NCBI RefSeq assembly: GCF_030553305.1
Contig: NZ_JARRAH010000005.1
Span: 43,751 to 107,750, forward strand
Length of the DNA: 64,000 bases
Origin: Halomarina ordinaria
Lineage (GTDB): Archaea > Halobacteriota > Halobacteria > Halobacteriales > Haloarculaceae
Direction: 5' to 3'
Positions 8,767 through 18,680 of the stretch are shown here, piece after piece. Each line of letters starts with the position of its first letter. The stretch's first letter is position 1. The position numbers and the translations under genes are program-made. The notes under the pieces are model-generated. The model was not told the DNA's origin. It saw only the letters and a list, made by a program, of their open reading frames with translations, and searched no databases.

Positions 8767-11049
8767 TCAACCAGTTGGCCGGGGGTCAGCCGACGGCGAC
8801 ACCTCGGGGAGGCTTGGAATTTCGAGGTCAGCTCGTCGAAGGAACTGCGCATTGATGGCAACGATGACCGTACTCAGCGACATCAGCAGTGCGCCCACTG
8901 CCGGCGAGAGAAGAATCCCAATTGGAGCTAGAACACCCGCAGCTAGCGGAATTGCGAAGACGTTGTAGCCGGCCGCCCACACGATGTTCTCCTGCATCTT
9001 CCGGTAGCTCGCCTTGCTCAGCTTCACAAGTCGGACCACGTCCATTGGGTTGTTCTGGACGAGGATCACGTCGGCCGACTGAACGGCAACATCAGTACCA
9101 CTTCCGATGGCGATTCCGACGTCGGCTCGCGTCAATGCTGGTGCGTCGTTCACGCCGTCGCCAACCATCCCGACGAGCTTACCCTGATCTTGGAGCTCCC
9201 GGACCTTCGTGTCCTTGTCCTCGGGGAGCACCTCCGCAAATACCGTGTCGATACCGAGTTCGTTGGCGACAGCGTTGGCAACGTCCTGAGAGTCTCCAGT
9301 CAGCATCGCCACCTCGATACCGAGGTCGTGTAGGGCATCAACGACGAGATAGCTCTCGTCGCGAATCACGTCGGCCATTGCGAAGGCAGCGATCAACTCG
9401 CCTCCACGGACAAGGTACACGACTGTCTGAGCGTTCTCTCCGGCCTCGTCAGCGAAGTTCTGGAGATGATCGGGAACTTCACTCTCGAGTTGGGTCAGCA
9501 GGTTCGGCCCACCGACGTACACCTCGTTTCCGTCGACGTTCGCTCGAACACCTCGACCCTTGATCGCCTCGAAACCGGTCGCGTCAGGGGTAGTGAAGTC
9601 TCGCTCCTCGGCTGCCTCGCGGATAGCCCGCGCAATCATATGCTCAGAGTCGCTCTCAACCCCGGCGGCGAGTGCGAGTGCATCGTCTTCAGCGACGCCG
9701 TCGACGGTCGCGATGTCGACAACGCCATGTTCACCCTCGGTGAGCGTCCCCGTCTTGTCGAAGATGATGGCGTCCAGATTGCGTGCGTCCTCCATCGCGA
9801 TTCGGTCGCGGACCAGCATTCCGTTGCGAGCCGCCAACGACGTGTTGATGGCGACGACCAGCGGGATTGCGAGTCCGAGTGCGTGCGGGCAGGCGATGAC
9901 AAGCACCGTGACGATACGTTCGATGACTGTGGCGTCGAACGACACCGCGATGGTCCACGCGATTGCCGTCACTCCTGCCGCTGCCACGGCAACGTAGAAC
10001 AGCCATCCCGCCGCCCGGTCAGCTAACACCTGCGTCTTGGACTTGCTCTGTTGGGCCTCATCAACTAAACGCATGATCCCGGCGAGCGTCGTCTCCTCAC
10101 CTGTCGCGTCGATTCGGACGCGAAGGCTGCCGTCGCTGTTGACGGTCCCACCGATGACCTCGTCGCCAGGTTCCTTCGAGACGGGCTTGGATTCGCCGGT
10201 GATCATCGCCTCGTTCACGTCGGAGTCGCCTTCCTCAACGATGCCGTCTGCGGGGACGCTTGCGCCCGGCCGAACGAGCACAAGGTCGCCCTCCAGAAGG
10301 TCGCTGACGGGAACCTCCTCGGTGTCACCGTCGTCAGTGATTCGTTCCGCGGTGTCCGGCATCAGCTTCGCCAGTTCGTCGAGCGCACTGGAGGCACGAC
10401 GAACCGACCGCATCTCGATCCAGTGGCCCAGCAGCATGATATCAATCAGCGTGACAAGTTCCCAGAAAAACGCCGACTGCGTCGGGAAGACCACGCTCGC
10501 GAGGCTGTAGACGAAGGCGACGGAGATCGCCATCGAGATAAGCGTCATCATCCCCGGGGATCGGTCCCGCACCTCCGGGACGGCCATCTGGAGGAACGGT
10601 ACGCCACCGTAGGCAAACACGATTATCGCGAAGACGGGATTAATCCATTCGCTGCCGGGAAACGCCGGAACCGAGAACCCGAGCCACATCTGGAGCATCT
10701 CGCTGTACAGCAGGACGGGAATCGACAGCAGTGTCGAGATGAAAAAGCGCCGTCGGAACATCTGCTCGTGGCCTTCGTGCATCCCACCGTGGTCGCCATG
10801 GCCGTTATCCTCACCGTGGTCTCCATGGTCGACGTGTGCTCTCCCATGCCCACCCTCAGAAGTGGTTTCATGGTCAGCATGCCCCGATACTTGTGCTTCT
10901 TCTTCGACCAGCTCTTGCTCCACGTGAGGCTGCTCGTAATCTATGTTCTGGCGAGTTGAACGGCTAGCAGATTGATCCTGTTCCGGCTCTGAAGGGGTCC
11001 CATTGCCGCCTCCGTTCTCGTCTTGAGTATGTTCGTCGTGATTTGTCAT
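8767..11049 (-). CDS. copB: CopB-type copper-translocating P-type ATPase
   Basis: The 760-residue P1B ATPase has a His-rich, acidic N-terminus ([27 protein letters not shown], about 57-95) in place of CxxC metal domains. The actuator TGES lies at 284-287, the intramembrane CPH motif at 387-389, the phosphorylation site DKTGT at 431-435, and GDGVNDAP in the hinge. CPH rather than CPC marks the CopB (P1B-3) group, which exports copper or silver. The ATG at 11049 begins the acidic leader. It is divergent from a Lrp/TRASH regulator at 11235, with an inverted repeat between them, so copper-dependent control by that regulator is likely (inference). Confidence 0.94.
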   Translation of the reverse strand: MTNHDEHTQDENGGGNGTPSEPEQDQSASRSTRQNIDYEQPHVEQELVEEEAQVSGHADHETTSEGGHGRAHVDHGDHGEDNGHGDHGGMHEGHEQMFRRRFFISTLLSIPVLLYSEMLQMWLGFSVPAFPGSEWINPVFAIIVFAYGGVPFLQMAVPEVRDRSPGMMTLISMAISVAFVYSLASVVFPTQSAFFWELVTLIDIMLLGHWIEMRSVRRASSALDELAKLMPDTAERITDDGDTEEVPVSDLLEGDLVLVRPGASVPADGIVEEGDSDVNEAMITGESKPVSKEPGDEVIGGTVNSDGSLRVRIDATGEETTLAGIMRLVDEAQQSKSKTQVLADRAAGWLFYVAVAAAGVTAIAWTIAVSFDATVIERIVTVLVIACPHALGLAIPLVVAINTSLAARNGMLVRDRIAMEDARNLDAIIFDKTGTLTEGEHGVVDIATVDGVAEDDALALAAGVESDSEHMIARAIREAAEERDFTTPDATGFEAIKGRGVRANVDGNEVYVGGPNLLTQLESEVPDHLQNFADEAGENAQTVVYLVRGGELIAAFAMADVIRDESYLVVDALHDLGIEVAMLTGDSQDVANAVANELGIDTVFAEVLPEDKDTKVRELQDQGKLVGMVGDGVNDAPALTRADVGIAIGSGTDVAVQSADVILVQNNPMDVVRLVKLSKASYRKMQENIVWAAGYNVFAIPLAAGVLAPIGILLSPAVGALLMSLSTVIVAINAQFLRRADLEIPSLPEVSPSADPRPTG

Positions 11050-11149
11050 TTGATGTCCCCGTATGGTGGTGCAGTTTCATTTGAAACCGAGCCCGCGGTT
11101 CCGGATCTCTGACCTAGCCACACATACGGGATCCATATTCTTGCCACCT

Positions 11150-11170
11150 TTGCCTAGCAGATATAGGCAA
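11150..11170. promoter_or_regulatory. Inverted repeat between copB and the Lrp/TRASH regulator
   Basis: TTGCCTA (11150-11156) and TAGGCAA (11164-11170) are perfect complements separated by 7 bp. The site lies 101 bp before the copB start and 65 bp before the regulator start. Lrp/AsnC proteins bind such short dyads, so it is a candidate operator for the regulator and copB. Confidence 0.45.
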
Positions 11171-11234
11171 GCAGCCAATCGGACCTTCCGAAGTTAGGAA
11201 AACCGGTATTTGGATGCGCGATTTAATTATCCCC

Positions 11235-11834
11235 ATGCGTACCTTAGACGAGACTGACTTCGAAATCCTTCGGCTCCTAACCGAAGATGCACGCCGACCC
11301 TACCGTGAAATGGCTGACGCCGTCAATCTCAGCTCACCATCGGTATCTGACCGCGTCAGTCGTCTACAGGACATGGGAATTATCCGCCGGTTCACGCTCG
11401 ACCTCGACCGCTCAAAACTCCGTGGCGGTGTTCCCGTTCTCGTGGAACTCGCAGTTCAACCCGATATTGTCGAAGACATCCGGGATACCCTTGCACTGGC
11501 AGATGGCGTCGAGCACGTGTTCACCGCCTCTGACCCTCGCGTATTCTTCCAGTCGCGCCTCCCGAACGCAGATGTTCGGACGTTCCTAGTGGACACGTTC
11601 GATAAGGGGCAGTGGGAAGCGATTACCGATTACGAGGTCGTCGTTCTCACGAGTGCTGACTGGACGCCCCAGATTAGTGGAACTGACCTTGCAGTTACCT
11701 GTGCCCAGTGTAGCAACCCCGTGAGTGAGGACGGTCATACGCTCGAACTTGACGGTAGTCTATACTATCTCTGTTGTCCCTCCTGTCTGGAGCAGTTCCA
11801 ATCACGGTACGAGCAGTTCAGCGCGAACGCCTGA
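11235..11834 (+). CDS. Lrp/AsnC-type regulator with C-terminal TRASH metal-sensing domain
   Basis: The 199-residue protein begins with an AsnC-type winged helix (MRTLDETDFEILRLLTEDAR, then SSPSVSDRVSRLQDMGIIRR), followed by an effector-like middle. The C-terminal TRASH domain (CAQCSNPVS, then YYLCCPSCLEQF) has the Cys pattern that binds copper in archaeal copper sensors. It is divergent from copB, which is the arrangement expected for its main target. The ATG at 11235 is chosen because the helix-turn-helix starts there; an in-frame ATG seven codons upstream (11214) is possible. It probably represses or activates copB according to intracellular Cu(I). Confidence 0.9.
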   Translation: MRTLDETDFEILRLLTEDARRPYREMADAVNLSSPSVSDRVSRLQDMGIIRRFTLDLDRSKLRGGVPVLVELAVQPDIVEDIRDTLALADGVEHVFTASDPRVFFQSRLPNADVRTFLVDTFDKGQWEAITDYEVVVLTSADWTPQISGTDLAVTCAQCSNPVSEDGHTLELDGSLYYLCCPSCLEQFQSRYEQFSANA

Positions 11835-12003
11835 GAGAGTCAGATAATTCGGTTGTCTTGTAACCCTGGTCTCATGGGAGTAATTGAGCCCGGCGTTCCT
11901 ACACTGGTCAGTTTGCCGCTTAGTATGAAAAATGACGACGCTACGACTCATAGAGACCGAAAGCGAACATAGCGTGTTTAGCCGTCAGACGTCCCCTCCA
12001 ATA

Positions 12004-12843
12004 TCAGTCGAGAAATTGTTCTAACGCTGCCCGATACGCCTCAGGCCGGTCCTGCATCACCCAGTGGTAGGCGTTGTTGAGGTACTCTTTCTCCGCATCC
12101 GGGAGGTCCGAAGCGAGTCTGTCGGCCCACTCCGTGGAGACGAGGATGTCGTCACCACCCCATAGTAACAGGGTTGGGACATCGATATCGGAAATCAGGT
12201 GAGAGACTTCGAGCGTGTGGTTGCTGTTGGTCGAGACGGCGTTGCGTGCAAACGCCTGTAGGTCGCGGTCCCGTTCGAGGAAGGGGGCTTTCATCCCCGC
12301 AACGAACGTCTCGTCCTCGTCGCCGTAGGTTCCCTCGCCGAAGACGAACTGGAACTTCTCGTCGACGTCCTCTGCGGTCCACTCGCGAGCCTCATCTGGT
12401 TGGCCTTGGCCGTGGATGAACCTCACTGGCCAATTGTCGTAGCAGGCGCTGTTCGAGAGGACGAGCTTCTCGACGCGTTCCGGGCTGTGGGCCGCCAGCC
12501 TGAGGGCCGTACCCCCACCGATGTCGTGGGCGACGATCTGAACCGAGTCGTAGCCGAGTTCGTCAAGGAAGCCTTCAAGGAGCTCCTCTTGGGTACGAAT
12601 CGAGCGGTCATATCCTCCTTCGCCGAGGTGGTCTGTGTATCCATACCCAGCAAGGTCAGGAACCACTGCGTGATTGGCGGCTGTGTACACGTCTCTGAAG
12701 AGATACCCCCATGTTGGAATCCCATGGATGAAGAGGGTCACTGAGTCGCCTGCCCCTTCCTCACGGTAGGCGACGTCGAACTCGTGAAAACTGGTCTCGA
12801 CCCGGACCGACTCTTGCTCTGTTACCCAGTCTGTGTGGATCAT
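12004..12843 (-). CDS. Alpha/beta hydrolase, haloalkane dehalogenase-like
   Basis: The 279-residue protein has the oxyanion-hole motif HGIPTWGYLFR near 41-51 and the nucleophile elbow VAHDIGGGTA near 110. The elbow carries Asp, as in haloalkane dehalogenases and epoxide hydrolases, rather than Ser. The catalytic His is probably that in NNAYHWVMQDRPE near the end. The substrate is not certain; dehalogenase, epoxide hydrolase or another C-X bond hydrolase are all possible. It stands alone, without a clear operon partner. Confidence 0.85.
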   Translation of the reverse strand: MIHTDWVTEQESVRVETSFHEFDVAYREEGAGDSVTLFIHGIPTWGYLFRDVYTAANHAVVPDLAGYGYTDHLGEGGYDRSIRTQEELLEGFLDELGYDSVQIVAHDIGGGTALRLAAHSPERVEKLVLSNSACYDNWPVRFIHGQGQPDEAREWTAEDVDEKFQFVFGEGTYGDEDETFVAGMKAPFLERDRDLQAFARNAVSTNSNHTLEVSHLISDIDVPTLLLWGGDDILVSTEWADRLASDLPDAEKEYLNNAYHWVMQDRPEAYRAALEQFLD

Positions 12844-13133
12844 ACGATTCGGAGTGGTCTACGATAGGTGATAACTATATTTTTTCCAGATGACACGCAA
12901 CATTTTAACCCGTAGAATCTGTTTGATCGTGGGCGAATGGCGGAGAGGTCATATGATCTATAAATTGGCGATAGTCAGTGTTCTCTACACATTCCTACCA
13001 TCTTTGAATCACTGCCTTCGTTCTGGCAAGAGATTTGGCAACCAGATTCACTTCGGTGTGTGCGACGACCCGGGGTCTCTGAAATCGCCACATTCGCCGT
13101 GATATGGTGCATCTGGCACGCACCCGGTTCGCG
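12844..13133. other. Intergenic region before the polymerase cassette
   Basis: No supported gene. An open frame at 12890-13102 is short, not acidic and resembles nothing. The end of this stretch leads into the TATA-like element of the polymerase cassette. Confidence 0.5.
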
Positions 13134-13139
13134 CTATAC
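13134..13139 (+). promoter_or_regulatory. TATA-like box for the polymerase cassette
   Basis: CTATAC lies about 26 bp before the ATG at 13163, the spacing expected of a leaderless transcript. An AGGAGGT directly abuts that ATG with no spacer, so it cannot work as a normal ribosome binding site. Confidence 0.4.
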
Positions 13140-13162
13140 CACGCCGCAGTGATTCAGGAGGT

Positions 13163-13858
13163 ATGCGACCCGACCAGACCCACCAGACGGAGGACGTCAC
13201 GCCCGCGTTGCCAACGCTCCAGTCAGGCATCTCTCTCCTCGAGGCTCCCGATGCTTCGCGCCGGCAGACCGCACGCGTCATCCAGGCGCTCGTCGTCGAC
13301 CACCTCCTGCTCAATCGAGGGCGTATCGAGTGGGTGGACGTCGGCGGGTGTGCCTCGACGCACCCCCTCGCCAGCCTCGTCCCGAGCGAACGCTCTCTCG
13401 AGCGGATTAATGTCGCCCGGGCGTTCACACCACACCAGCACGCCTCGCTCATCGACGAACTCGCCGAGCGCGTCACGGCACAGACGACGCTCGTGGTCTG
13501 TCCAGCGGTCGACCGCTTCTACCGCGAGAGCGAGTGTCAAGATGATGAAGGCCAGCGGCTCTTGCTTCGTGCGGTCGCCCAGCTCTCGACGATTGCTCGG
13601 ACGCACGACGTCCCGGTACTCGTAACCCGGACCACAGCCGACGAATTCGCGGCGCCAATCGAGCGAGCCGCCAGTGAGTGCCTCAAGTACGAAGAGACAC
13701 AGTATGGACCTCGATTCACGGGGAACGCGTTCGAGACACTTGTCTATCCCGTCGGTCGAGGGCAGGTCCAGACGACCCTCGCGTTCTGGCAACAAGTGCT
13801 CGCCGATCGTCAGGCACTATACACGCACTCGAACCAAGTCGCACCGGTCGTGGGGTAA
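13163..13858 (+). CDS. Degenerate RecA/RadA-like protein without Walker A
   Basis: The 231-residue protein reads like a RecA/RAD55-type core: SGISLLEAPDASRRQTA at the P-loop place, then RIEWVDVGG, then TTLVVCPAVDRFYRE at the Walker B place, and DVPVLVTRTTAD with the look of a RecA-core strand. The P-loop Gly-Lys-Thr is absent, so ATP hydrolysis is unlikely. It is the first gene of a tight cassette with a 92-residue protein (3 bp gap) and a family B DNA polymerase. I infer a structural or loading role for the polymerase, not a recombinase. Its start is supported by a TATA-like box 26 bp upstream. Confidence 0.6.
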   Translation: MRPDQTHQTEDVTPALPTLQSGISLLEAPDASRRQTARVIQALVVDHLLLNRGRIEWVDVGGCASTHPLASLVPSERSLERINVARAFTPHQHASLIDELAERVTAQTTLVVCPAVDRFYRESECQDDEGQRLLLRAVAQLSTIARTHDVPVLVTRTTADEFAAPIERAASECLKYEETQYGPRFTGNAFETLVYPVGRGQVQTTLAFWQQVLADRQALYTHSNQVAPVVG

Positions 13859-13861
13859 CGG

Positions 13862-14140
13862 ATGGGCCGCACCAACCCCACCTTTCGCGATCAGCTCCGG
13901 GCGTTCGAAGCCCGCTGGCAGCCCTATCGACGCACACTCCGTCGACGTGACCAGCCCCATTTCGATCGGCTCATCGACCAGGCCGCTGCGCACGCCGATG
14001 CTGCAGGCGTGGTGAACCAACGGGACCCCTACCAGCCGATTCTCCTCTCGATCGCCCTCGAACAGGAACGGCGTCTTACCACTCTGGAGGAGCGGATCGA
14101 CGACGTCGACCAACCGGAGGACGATGCCGTTCAAAATTGA
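13862..14140 (+). CDS. Small protein of the polymerase cassette, function unknown
   Basis: A 92-residue basic-then-acidic protein (MGRTNPTFRDQLRAFEARWQ) with predicted helices and no recognised domain. It starts 3 bp after the RecA-like gene and overlaps the polymerase start by 17 bp, so all three should be translated from one mRNA. It may be an adaptor between the RecA-like protein and the polymerase (inference from position only). Confidence 0.65.
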   Translation: MGRTNPTFRDQLRAFEARWQPYRRTLRRRDQPHFDRLIDQAAAHADAAGVVNQRDPYQPILLSIALEQERRLTTLEERIDDVDQPEDDAVQN

Positions 14141-16280
14141 CTACCTCGACGAGGGAGTCCTCGAGTGGGAGCTCACCACTGACGGAGCGGTCGCCAAGCA
14201 CAACCCGCACTTCACCCCGTCGCTGTACGCGAGCACACCTCCTGGGACATCTGACGAGACCGCGCTGCTCAAATTAGACGACAGGGTTGAATCCCTACCA
14301 CAGGTCACCGGAACGCGACTGACGATGAAACGACCAGGGTTCAGATACGGCGAGCAGCCCGTCCTGCACATCGCCGTCACCGACCTGGAGGCCGTCGAGG
14401 AGGTGGCGTGGTTCGTCGCCCGGCAGGGCCCCCCCGGTGACTACCGCCTGTTCAACGTCGACTTCTCACGGGAATTTCGCTACTGTCTCGAGCGAAATGT
14501 GAGCGCTCTCCCTTGTCGGAGGCCGACGACGCTCTCGCTCTCCATCCCCCAGCGACAGATCGCTGCTGGCGAGCTCGAGTGCCTCACGATCGACGGCGAA
14601 GAGTACACCGGCAGCCCACTGGAGCTCCTCACGACCGTCGAAGAGCACGTCCAGACGGTCGACCCCGACATGCTAGTGGTCAACACCGGGGACGTCGTCC
14701 CGACGCTTTTCGACACCGCAGAGGGGTACGACCAGCCGTTCTGCCTCGGACGGCGTCCTGGGTATCAACGACTCGCCGGGCGGTCGACATACGAAAGCTA
14801 TGGGCGGGTTGGTCACTCACCAGCGCGCTACAACATTCCGGGGAGAGTAATCCTCGACGAGTCCAACGCCTTCGTCTGGCACGAAGCCGGCCTCGACGGG
14901 TGTCTCGACCTCGTCGAACGGTCGGGGAAGCCGCTGCAAGAACTCGGTTGGGCGTCGATCGGCAACGTCCTGACCGCCATTCAGATCCGCGAGGCGACTC
15001 GGCGCAACGTCCTGGTTCAGTGGAAGGCGTGGCGACCGGAACGCTTCAAGACGATGCGCCAGCTCCACGCCGCCGACCGTGGGGGGGTGACGCTCTCGCC
15101 TGCTGTGGGCCTCCATGCCGACGTTCACGAACTCGATTTTGCCTCCCTGTACCCGAACATCATCTGCACGCGCAACCTCTCGCCCGAGACCGTCCGCTGT
15201 GACTGCCACCCGGACCGCGTCGACCTGGAGGACCTCGGCTACTCAGTGTGTGATACCGAGGGTTACCTGCCAGATGTCCTCCAGCCGCTCATTGACGACC
15301 GGGCGGCGATTAAGGAACGGATTGCCGAGACAGACGACCCCGCAGAGCGCGCGACGCTGGAAGGCCGCTCGGCGGCCATCAAGTGGATACTCGTCTCGTG
15401 TTTCGGCTATCAGGGGTTCTCGAACGCGAAGTTCGGCCGCATCGAAGTCCACGAGGCGATCAACGCCATCGCTCGCGATATCCTGCTGGACGCGAAGACC
15501 ACACTCGAAACAGCCGGTTGGCGCGTCCTGCACGGGATCGTCGATTCGCTCTGGGTGACGCCTCGCGTCGACGAGCCACGTCCGCTCGATGCGGTCGCCG
15601 CGGAAATTACCGAGCAGTCGGGAATCACTCTCGAGTACGAAGCAGCCTACGACTGGCTCATGCTCCTCCCGCAGCGCTCATCCGAAGCAGGGGCACTCAC
15701 CAAGTACGTCGGAAAGCGGGTGGGTGTCGACCGTGCGGACAATGGGGCGTTCAAATATCGCGGTATCGAGTGTCGCCAGCGCTCGACACCCCCATTCGTC
15801 GCGTCGGTCCAGCGAGACTTCGTCCGGACGCTGGATGCACACCTTGCTCACCTCTCAGTCGAGGAGTGGCCGGGCGACGCCTTCGATATCGTCTGCCAGC
15901 GGCTCCGGGGACACCTCGGGACACTCGACCGCGGCGCTGTCTCACCTGAGCAGTTAGTCATCGACCAGCGGACCTCGAAACCCCGCGAGGCATATCAACA
16001 GGCGACCCGGGCGGTTGCCGTGCTTGAAAGGGCCGATGACACCGGTCTTCCAGTGTATCCCGGGCAATCAGTCCAGTATGTCGTCGTCGATGCCTCCCGA
16101 ACAGGGCGCGAGCGAGTGCGACTCGCCAGTGAGGTCGAGACAGGTGAATATGACGTCGAGTTCTACAAGCAACTGCTCGTCAGAGCAGCGGAGAGCGTGC
16201 TCACTCCACTAGGCTGGCGAGAACGAGAGATTCAATCGTATCTCGCCACCTATGAGGACGTATCTCTCAACTCATTCTGA
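14124..16280 (+). CDS. polB: Divergent family B DNA polymerase with degenerate exonuclease domain
   Basis: The 718-residue protein keeps polymerase motif A (ELDFASLYPNII, Asp338), motif B (KWILVSCFGYQGF, Lys420) and a changed motif C, where the usual YGDTDS reads HGIVDS (residues 470-475). The second, metal-binding Asp474 is kept, while the first is Ile. In the N-terminal half I find no clear DxE exonuclease motif, so proofreading is probably lost. It resembles the short, partly inactivated archaeal PolB2 lineage. Residues at key sites suggest that limited polymerase activity is possible. Operon with a RecA-like protein and a small protein; such cassettes are typical of haloarchaeal plasmid-like islands. 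Confidence 0.85.
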   Translation: MPFKIDYLDEGVLEWELTTDGAVAKHNPHFTPSLYASTPPGTSDETALLKLDDRVESLPQVTGTRLTMKRPGFRYGEQPVLHIAVTDLEAVEEVAWFVARQGPPGDYRLFNVDFSREFRYCLERNVSALPCRRPTTLSLSIPQRQIAAGELECLTIDGEEYTGSPLELLTTVEEHVQTVDPDMLVVNTGDVVPTLFDTAEGYDQPFCLGRRPGYQRLAGRSTYESYGRVGHSPARYNIPGRVILDESNAFVWHEAGLDGCLDLVERSGKPLQELGWASIGNVLTAIQIREATRRNVLVQWKAWRPERFKTMRQLHAADRGGVTLSPAVGLHADVHELDFASLYPNIICTRNLSPETVRCDCHPDRVDLEDLGYSVCDTEGYLPDVLQPLIDDRAAIKERIAETDDPAERATLEGRSAAIKWILVSCFGYQGFSNAKFGRIEVHEAINAIARDILLDAKTTLETAGWRVLHGIVDSLWVTPRVDEPRPLDAVAAEITEQSGITLEYEAAYDWLMLLPQRSSEAGALTKYVGKRVGVDRADNGAFKYRGIECRQRSTPPFVASVQRDFVRTLDAHLAHLSVEEWPGDAFDIVCQRLRGHLGTLDRGAVSPEQLVIDQRTSKPREAYQQATRAVAVLERADDTGLPVYPGQSVQYVVVDASRTGRERVRLASEVETGEYDVEFYKQLLVRAAESVLTPLGWREREIQSYLATYEDVSLNSF

Positions 16281-16587
16281 TTTGAACCAACAACCGAGCA
16301 AGGCAGAATAGTCCACAATGAGACGCACCGACATCGTTTGACCCGTTGAGCGGGCCAAGACGAAGTCTCTCAAAACATTAGATGACACATGGGTTCAGCG
16401 GGTATGTCGAGTGAGAACGACGCTAACTACATAGAGACCAGTTAACAGTAATTCGGTCGTCAGCCAGAGTTGTTGGTTGAGTGGTTTCGTGTGTTAACTA
16501 GGCCCAAATAACCTATTATATCGCCTAACAATTTGGGTGGTAGATAATTTATCTGCTAACAATACCCCTGGCGCAAGACGACAGAAT
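16281..16587. other. Intergenic region upstream of the PadR gene
   Basis: No gene seen. The last 100 bp hold repeated TAACAAT elements (16526-16532 and 16556-16562) and the near-palindrome AGATAATTTATCT (16541-16553) before the PadR start. PadR proteins commonly control themselves, so these are candidate operator sequences (inference). Confidence 0.4.
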
Positions 16588-16896
16588 ATGGATCTCTTCG
16601 AACTTACGGGAATCCAACGTGACCTCCTGTACGTAATCGCCGGTTTTGACAAGCCATCAGGTCAGGAGCTTAAAAGCGAACTCGAGGATCAAACAGGGGA
16701 CGACATCACGCACGGTCGTCTGTATCCGAACCTCGACACGCTCGTCAACTCGGGATACGTCGAGAAGGGAGAACTCGACCGTCGCACAAACTGGTACAGG
16801 CTCGCCGAGAAAGGCCGCCAGGCACTGACGTCTCGCCACGAATGGGAAGACTCATACATCGCAGAGGAACCCACTTTGAACCCCAGGGGACAGTGA
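16588..16896 (+). CDS. PadR family transcriptional regulator
   Basis: The 102-residue protein is a compact PadR winged helix: MDLFELTGIQRDLLYVIAG, then THGRLYPNLDTLVNSGYVEK, then the wing RTNWYRLAEKGRQAL. This is the usual short haloarchaeal PadR form. The ATG at 16588 starts the domain; the frame continues 17 codons upstream without resemblance. Target and ligand are unknown. It lies downstream of the polymerase cassette, 307 bp apart, so it is probably transcribed separately. Confidence 0.88.
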   Translation: MDLFELTGIQRDLLYVIAGFDKPSGQELKSELEDQTGDDITHGRLYPNLDTLVNSGYVEKGELDRRTNWYRLAEKGRQALTSRHEWEDSYIAEEPTLNPRGQ

Positions 16897-17316
16897 CTGA
16901 TCGGAGGGGATACTGGCGGCACAAGGCCCTATAGCACTGAAAACGCCCGCCGACGGAACCACGAGGGGACCTCAGAAGTAGAAACGTACCCTCACCACCT
17001 TCCTCCGCTCAGGATGAAATACGACGCATCCACTCAGTAACGTCGAGACGGTCGCTGCCGACGACCGAGACATCGGTAGGAGCATCCGTTAGAACGCTGC
17101 CGACCATGAGGTCGACACAGCAATGGGTACGACACGAGCGGGGGGTTCCCCCGGCGTCTCCGGCGAGCGACGGCGTCGTCGGTGAATGGGAACGTCAGCC
17201 TCGTTTCAGCGAGGGGGTCGAACGTTACCGAGCGCCGATACGGTCACTCATATACCTCTCGACGGAGGTCCCGCGGTTGGGCAGTCACTGTCGGCCGCTC
17301 TGGACACCACAACTAG
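16897..17316. other. Intergenic region with a possible decayed coding fragment
   Basis: No intact gene. On the minus strand about 17015-17105 reads GSVLTDAPTDVSVVGSDRLD and a short tail before a stop. This resembles the C-terminal end of a UspA- or response-regulator-like protein, but there is nothing upstream of it. I treat it as possible debris only. Confidence 0.35.
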
Positions 17317-17682
17317 TCACTCGTCGCCTGCAGCGTTTCTCTCATCGAACAAAAATCCGATCACGTTGATTGCACTCTCCATTGCAGCGCTGATCGTCGC
17401 ATCGTTACACCGAATCGTCTGATTGACTGTCTGGTACTCGATGAATCCCATTTCACTGAACATTGGAAGGTGCGTCTTCTGGAGGGCTGTTCGGGTCTGG
17501 TCGACCTCTACTCGTGCAGGTGTGGCTGCGGGGGGCTGTTCCCACCGAGCGATCCGGAACGCGAGATCGTCGAGTGCAATAGGGTTGTGATATTGCTTGA
17601 AATATTGGAGCGCGAGCCGACGTCGGTTGTGACTCAGTAACTGGAAGATATCATCAACTGATACGTGCCCGTCTCGCTCCAT
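17317..17682 (-). CDS. Haloarchaeal winged-helix protein (DUF7344-like)
   Basis: From the ATG at 17682 the protein is 121 residues. It starts with the pattern VSVDDIFQLLSHNRRRLALQY, typical of haloarchaeal DUF7344-type helix-turn-helix proteins, followed by a domain ending MFSEMGFIEYQTVNQTIRC. These are presumed DNA-binding regulators. The start is uncertain; in-frame ATGs at 17703 and 17730 would add 7 or 16 residues. It is on the same strand as the Bat-type regulator upstream (159 bp gap). Confidence 0.75.
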   Translation of the reverse strand: MERDGHVSVDDIFQLLSHNRRRLALQYFKQYHNPIALDDLAFRIARWEQPPAATPARVEVDQTRTALQKTHLPMFSEMGFIEYQTVNQTIRCNDATISAAMESAINVIGFLFDERNAAGDE

Positions 17683-17841
17683 ACCTGTGAGTCGGGGTTC
17701 CATCCGTACATAACTTCCCTTCGGTGGCAAAGTCTACTACTGTACGGATACTTCGTCACAGAAGATTTCTTTTTTTTTACTCGTCGACCTGCCGCCCTTC
17801 GCTCGTACTATGGGGTATTTGGGTCCAAGACCCGTGGTCAG

Positions 17842-18498
17842 TCACCGCTCGCTCGAGCCGAACTCCGGCATGAGGGTATCGGCGATGAGTGCGGAGATAC
17901 CCCGACGGATGCGCTGGGAGAACGCACTATCACTCACACCGAATTCGGCGGCGAGATCACCCATGTTGCTACTTCGGGGGACGTCAAAGTACCCCGTCTT
18001 ATAGGCACTCATGAGTGCCTCGTACTGTTCGTCCGAGAGGCTTCCACTCTGTTCGGGAAGGGTTGGGTTGTAGAGGCGGCGGAGTGTCAGCGAGATTCCT
18101 CTTTCTTCGCACGCCTGACGGAACCGTGTCAGGTCGCCTCGACTCCGAAATTGAATGCGAAAGTCCCAGACTCGGGCCGTCCCTTCGGCTGCGAGTAGCT
18201 GTGCATCGGTCGCCAGTAGCGCTTGGACGAGGCCGTTCACCTCGGTGCTCCACTCCACCTCGTACAAAGTACGCGTGTCGGCCCGGGTGAGTTGCGTAAC
18301 CGATTTCGTGACGGGGTCCGCCCGGAGCGTCTCCTCGATGGCGTCCGTGTCACCGTCGGAGACCCAGAAGAGTGGGATAATCGCCTCGTGCATTGGGACC
18401 AGCCGCTCCAGTTCGATTTCGACGTCCGGAAAGGCGTCGAGAACCCGGCCGAGCGGAAATTGGTCGGCTGGGATACTGATGTCAACGATAACGATCAT
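17842..18498 (-). CDS. Bat-like regulator with C-terminal HTH_10 domain
   Basis: The 218-residue protein has an N-terminal effector-like domain and a C-terminal HTH_10 (bacterio-opsin activator type) domain: LSDEQYEALMSAYKTGYFDVPR, then NMGDLAAEFGVSDSAFSQRIRRG. This domain is nearly confined to haloarchaea and marks a transcription regulator. No PAS or GAF domain is present, so the signal it senses is unknown. It stands upstream of the DUF7344-like gene on the same strand. Confidence 0.9.
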   Translation of the reverse strand: MIVIVDISIPADQFPLGRVLDAFPDVEIELERLVPMHEAIIPLFWVSDGDTDAIEETLRADPVTKSVTQLTRADTRTLYEVEWSTEVNGLVQALLATDAQLLAAEGTARVWDFRIQFRSRGDLTRFRQACEERGISLTLRRLYNPTLPEQSGSLSDEQYEALMSAYKTGYFDVPRSSNMGDLAAEFGVSDSAFSQRIRRGISALIADTLMPEFGSSER

Positions 18499-18680
18499 GT
18501 CACGTTACTCCGTCACCCGTCCGTTAAAGTCGACCGGTGTCATGAATCGCTTACTCGACAGCGTGCTCACCGTGCTCGTTTACGACGACCCTTGTAGCTG
18601 GAGTACCTATCCCCCGGGTATTACGTCCCTTCGAGAGCGAAGGAATCGGTTATGGATGTACTGGACATTCGTTTGCGTGC

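Noticed and set aside
17766..17779. T-rich run as terminator
   Set aside because: The T's are on the plus strand while both flanking genes are on the minus strand, so it cannot end their transcripts.
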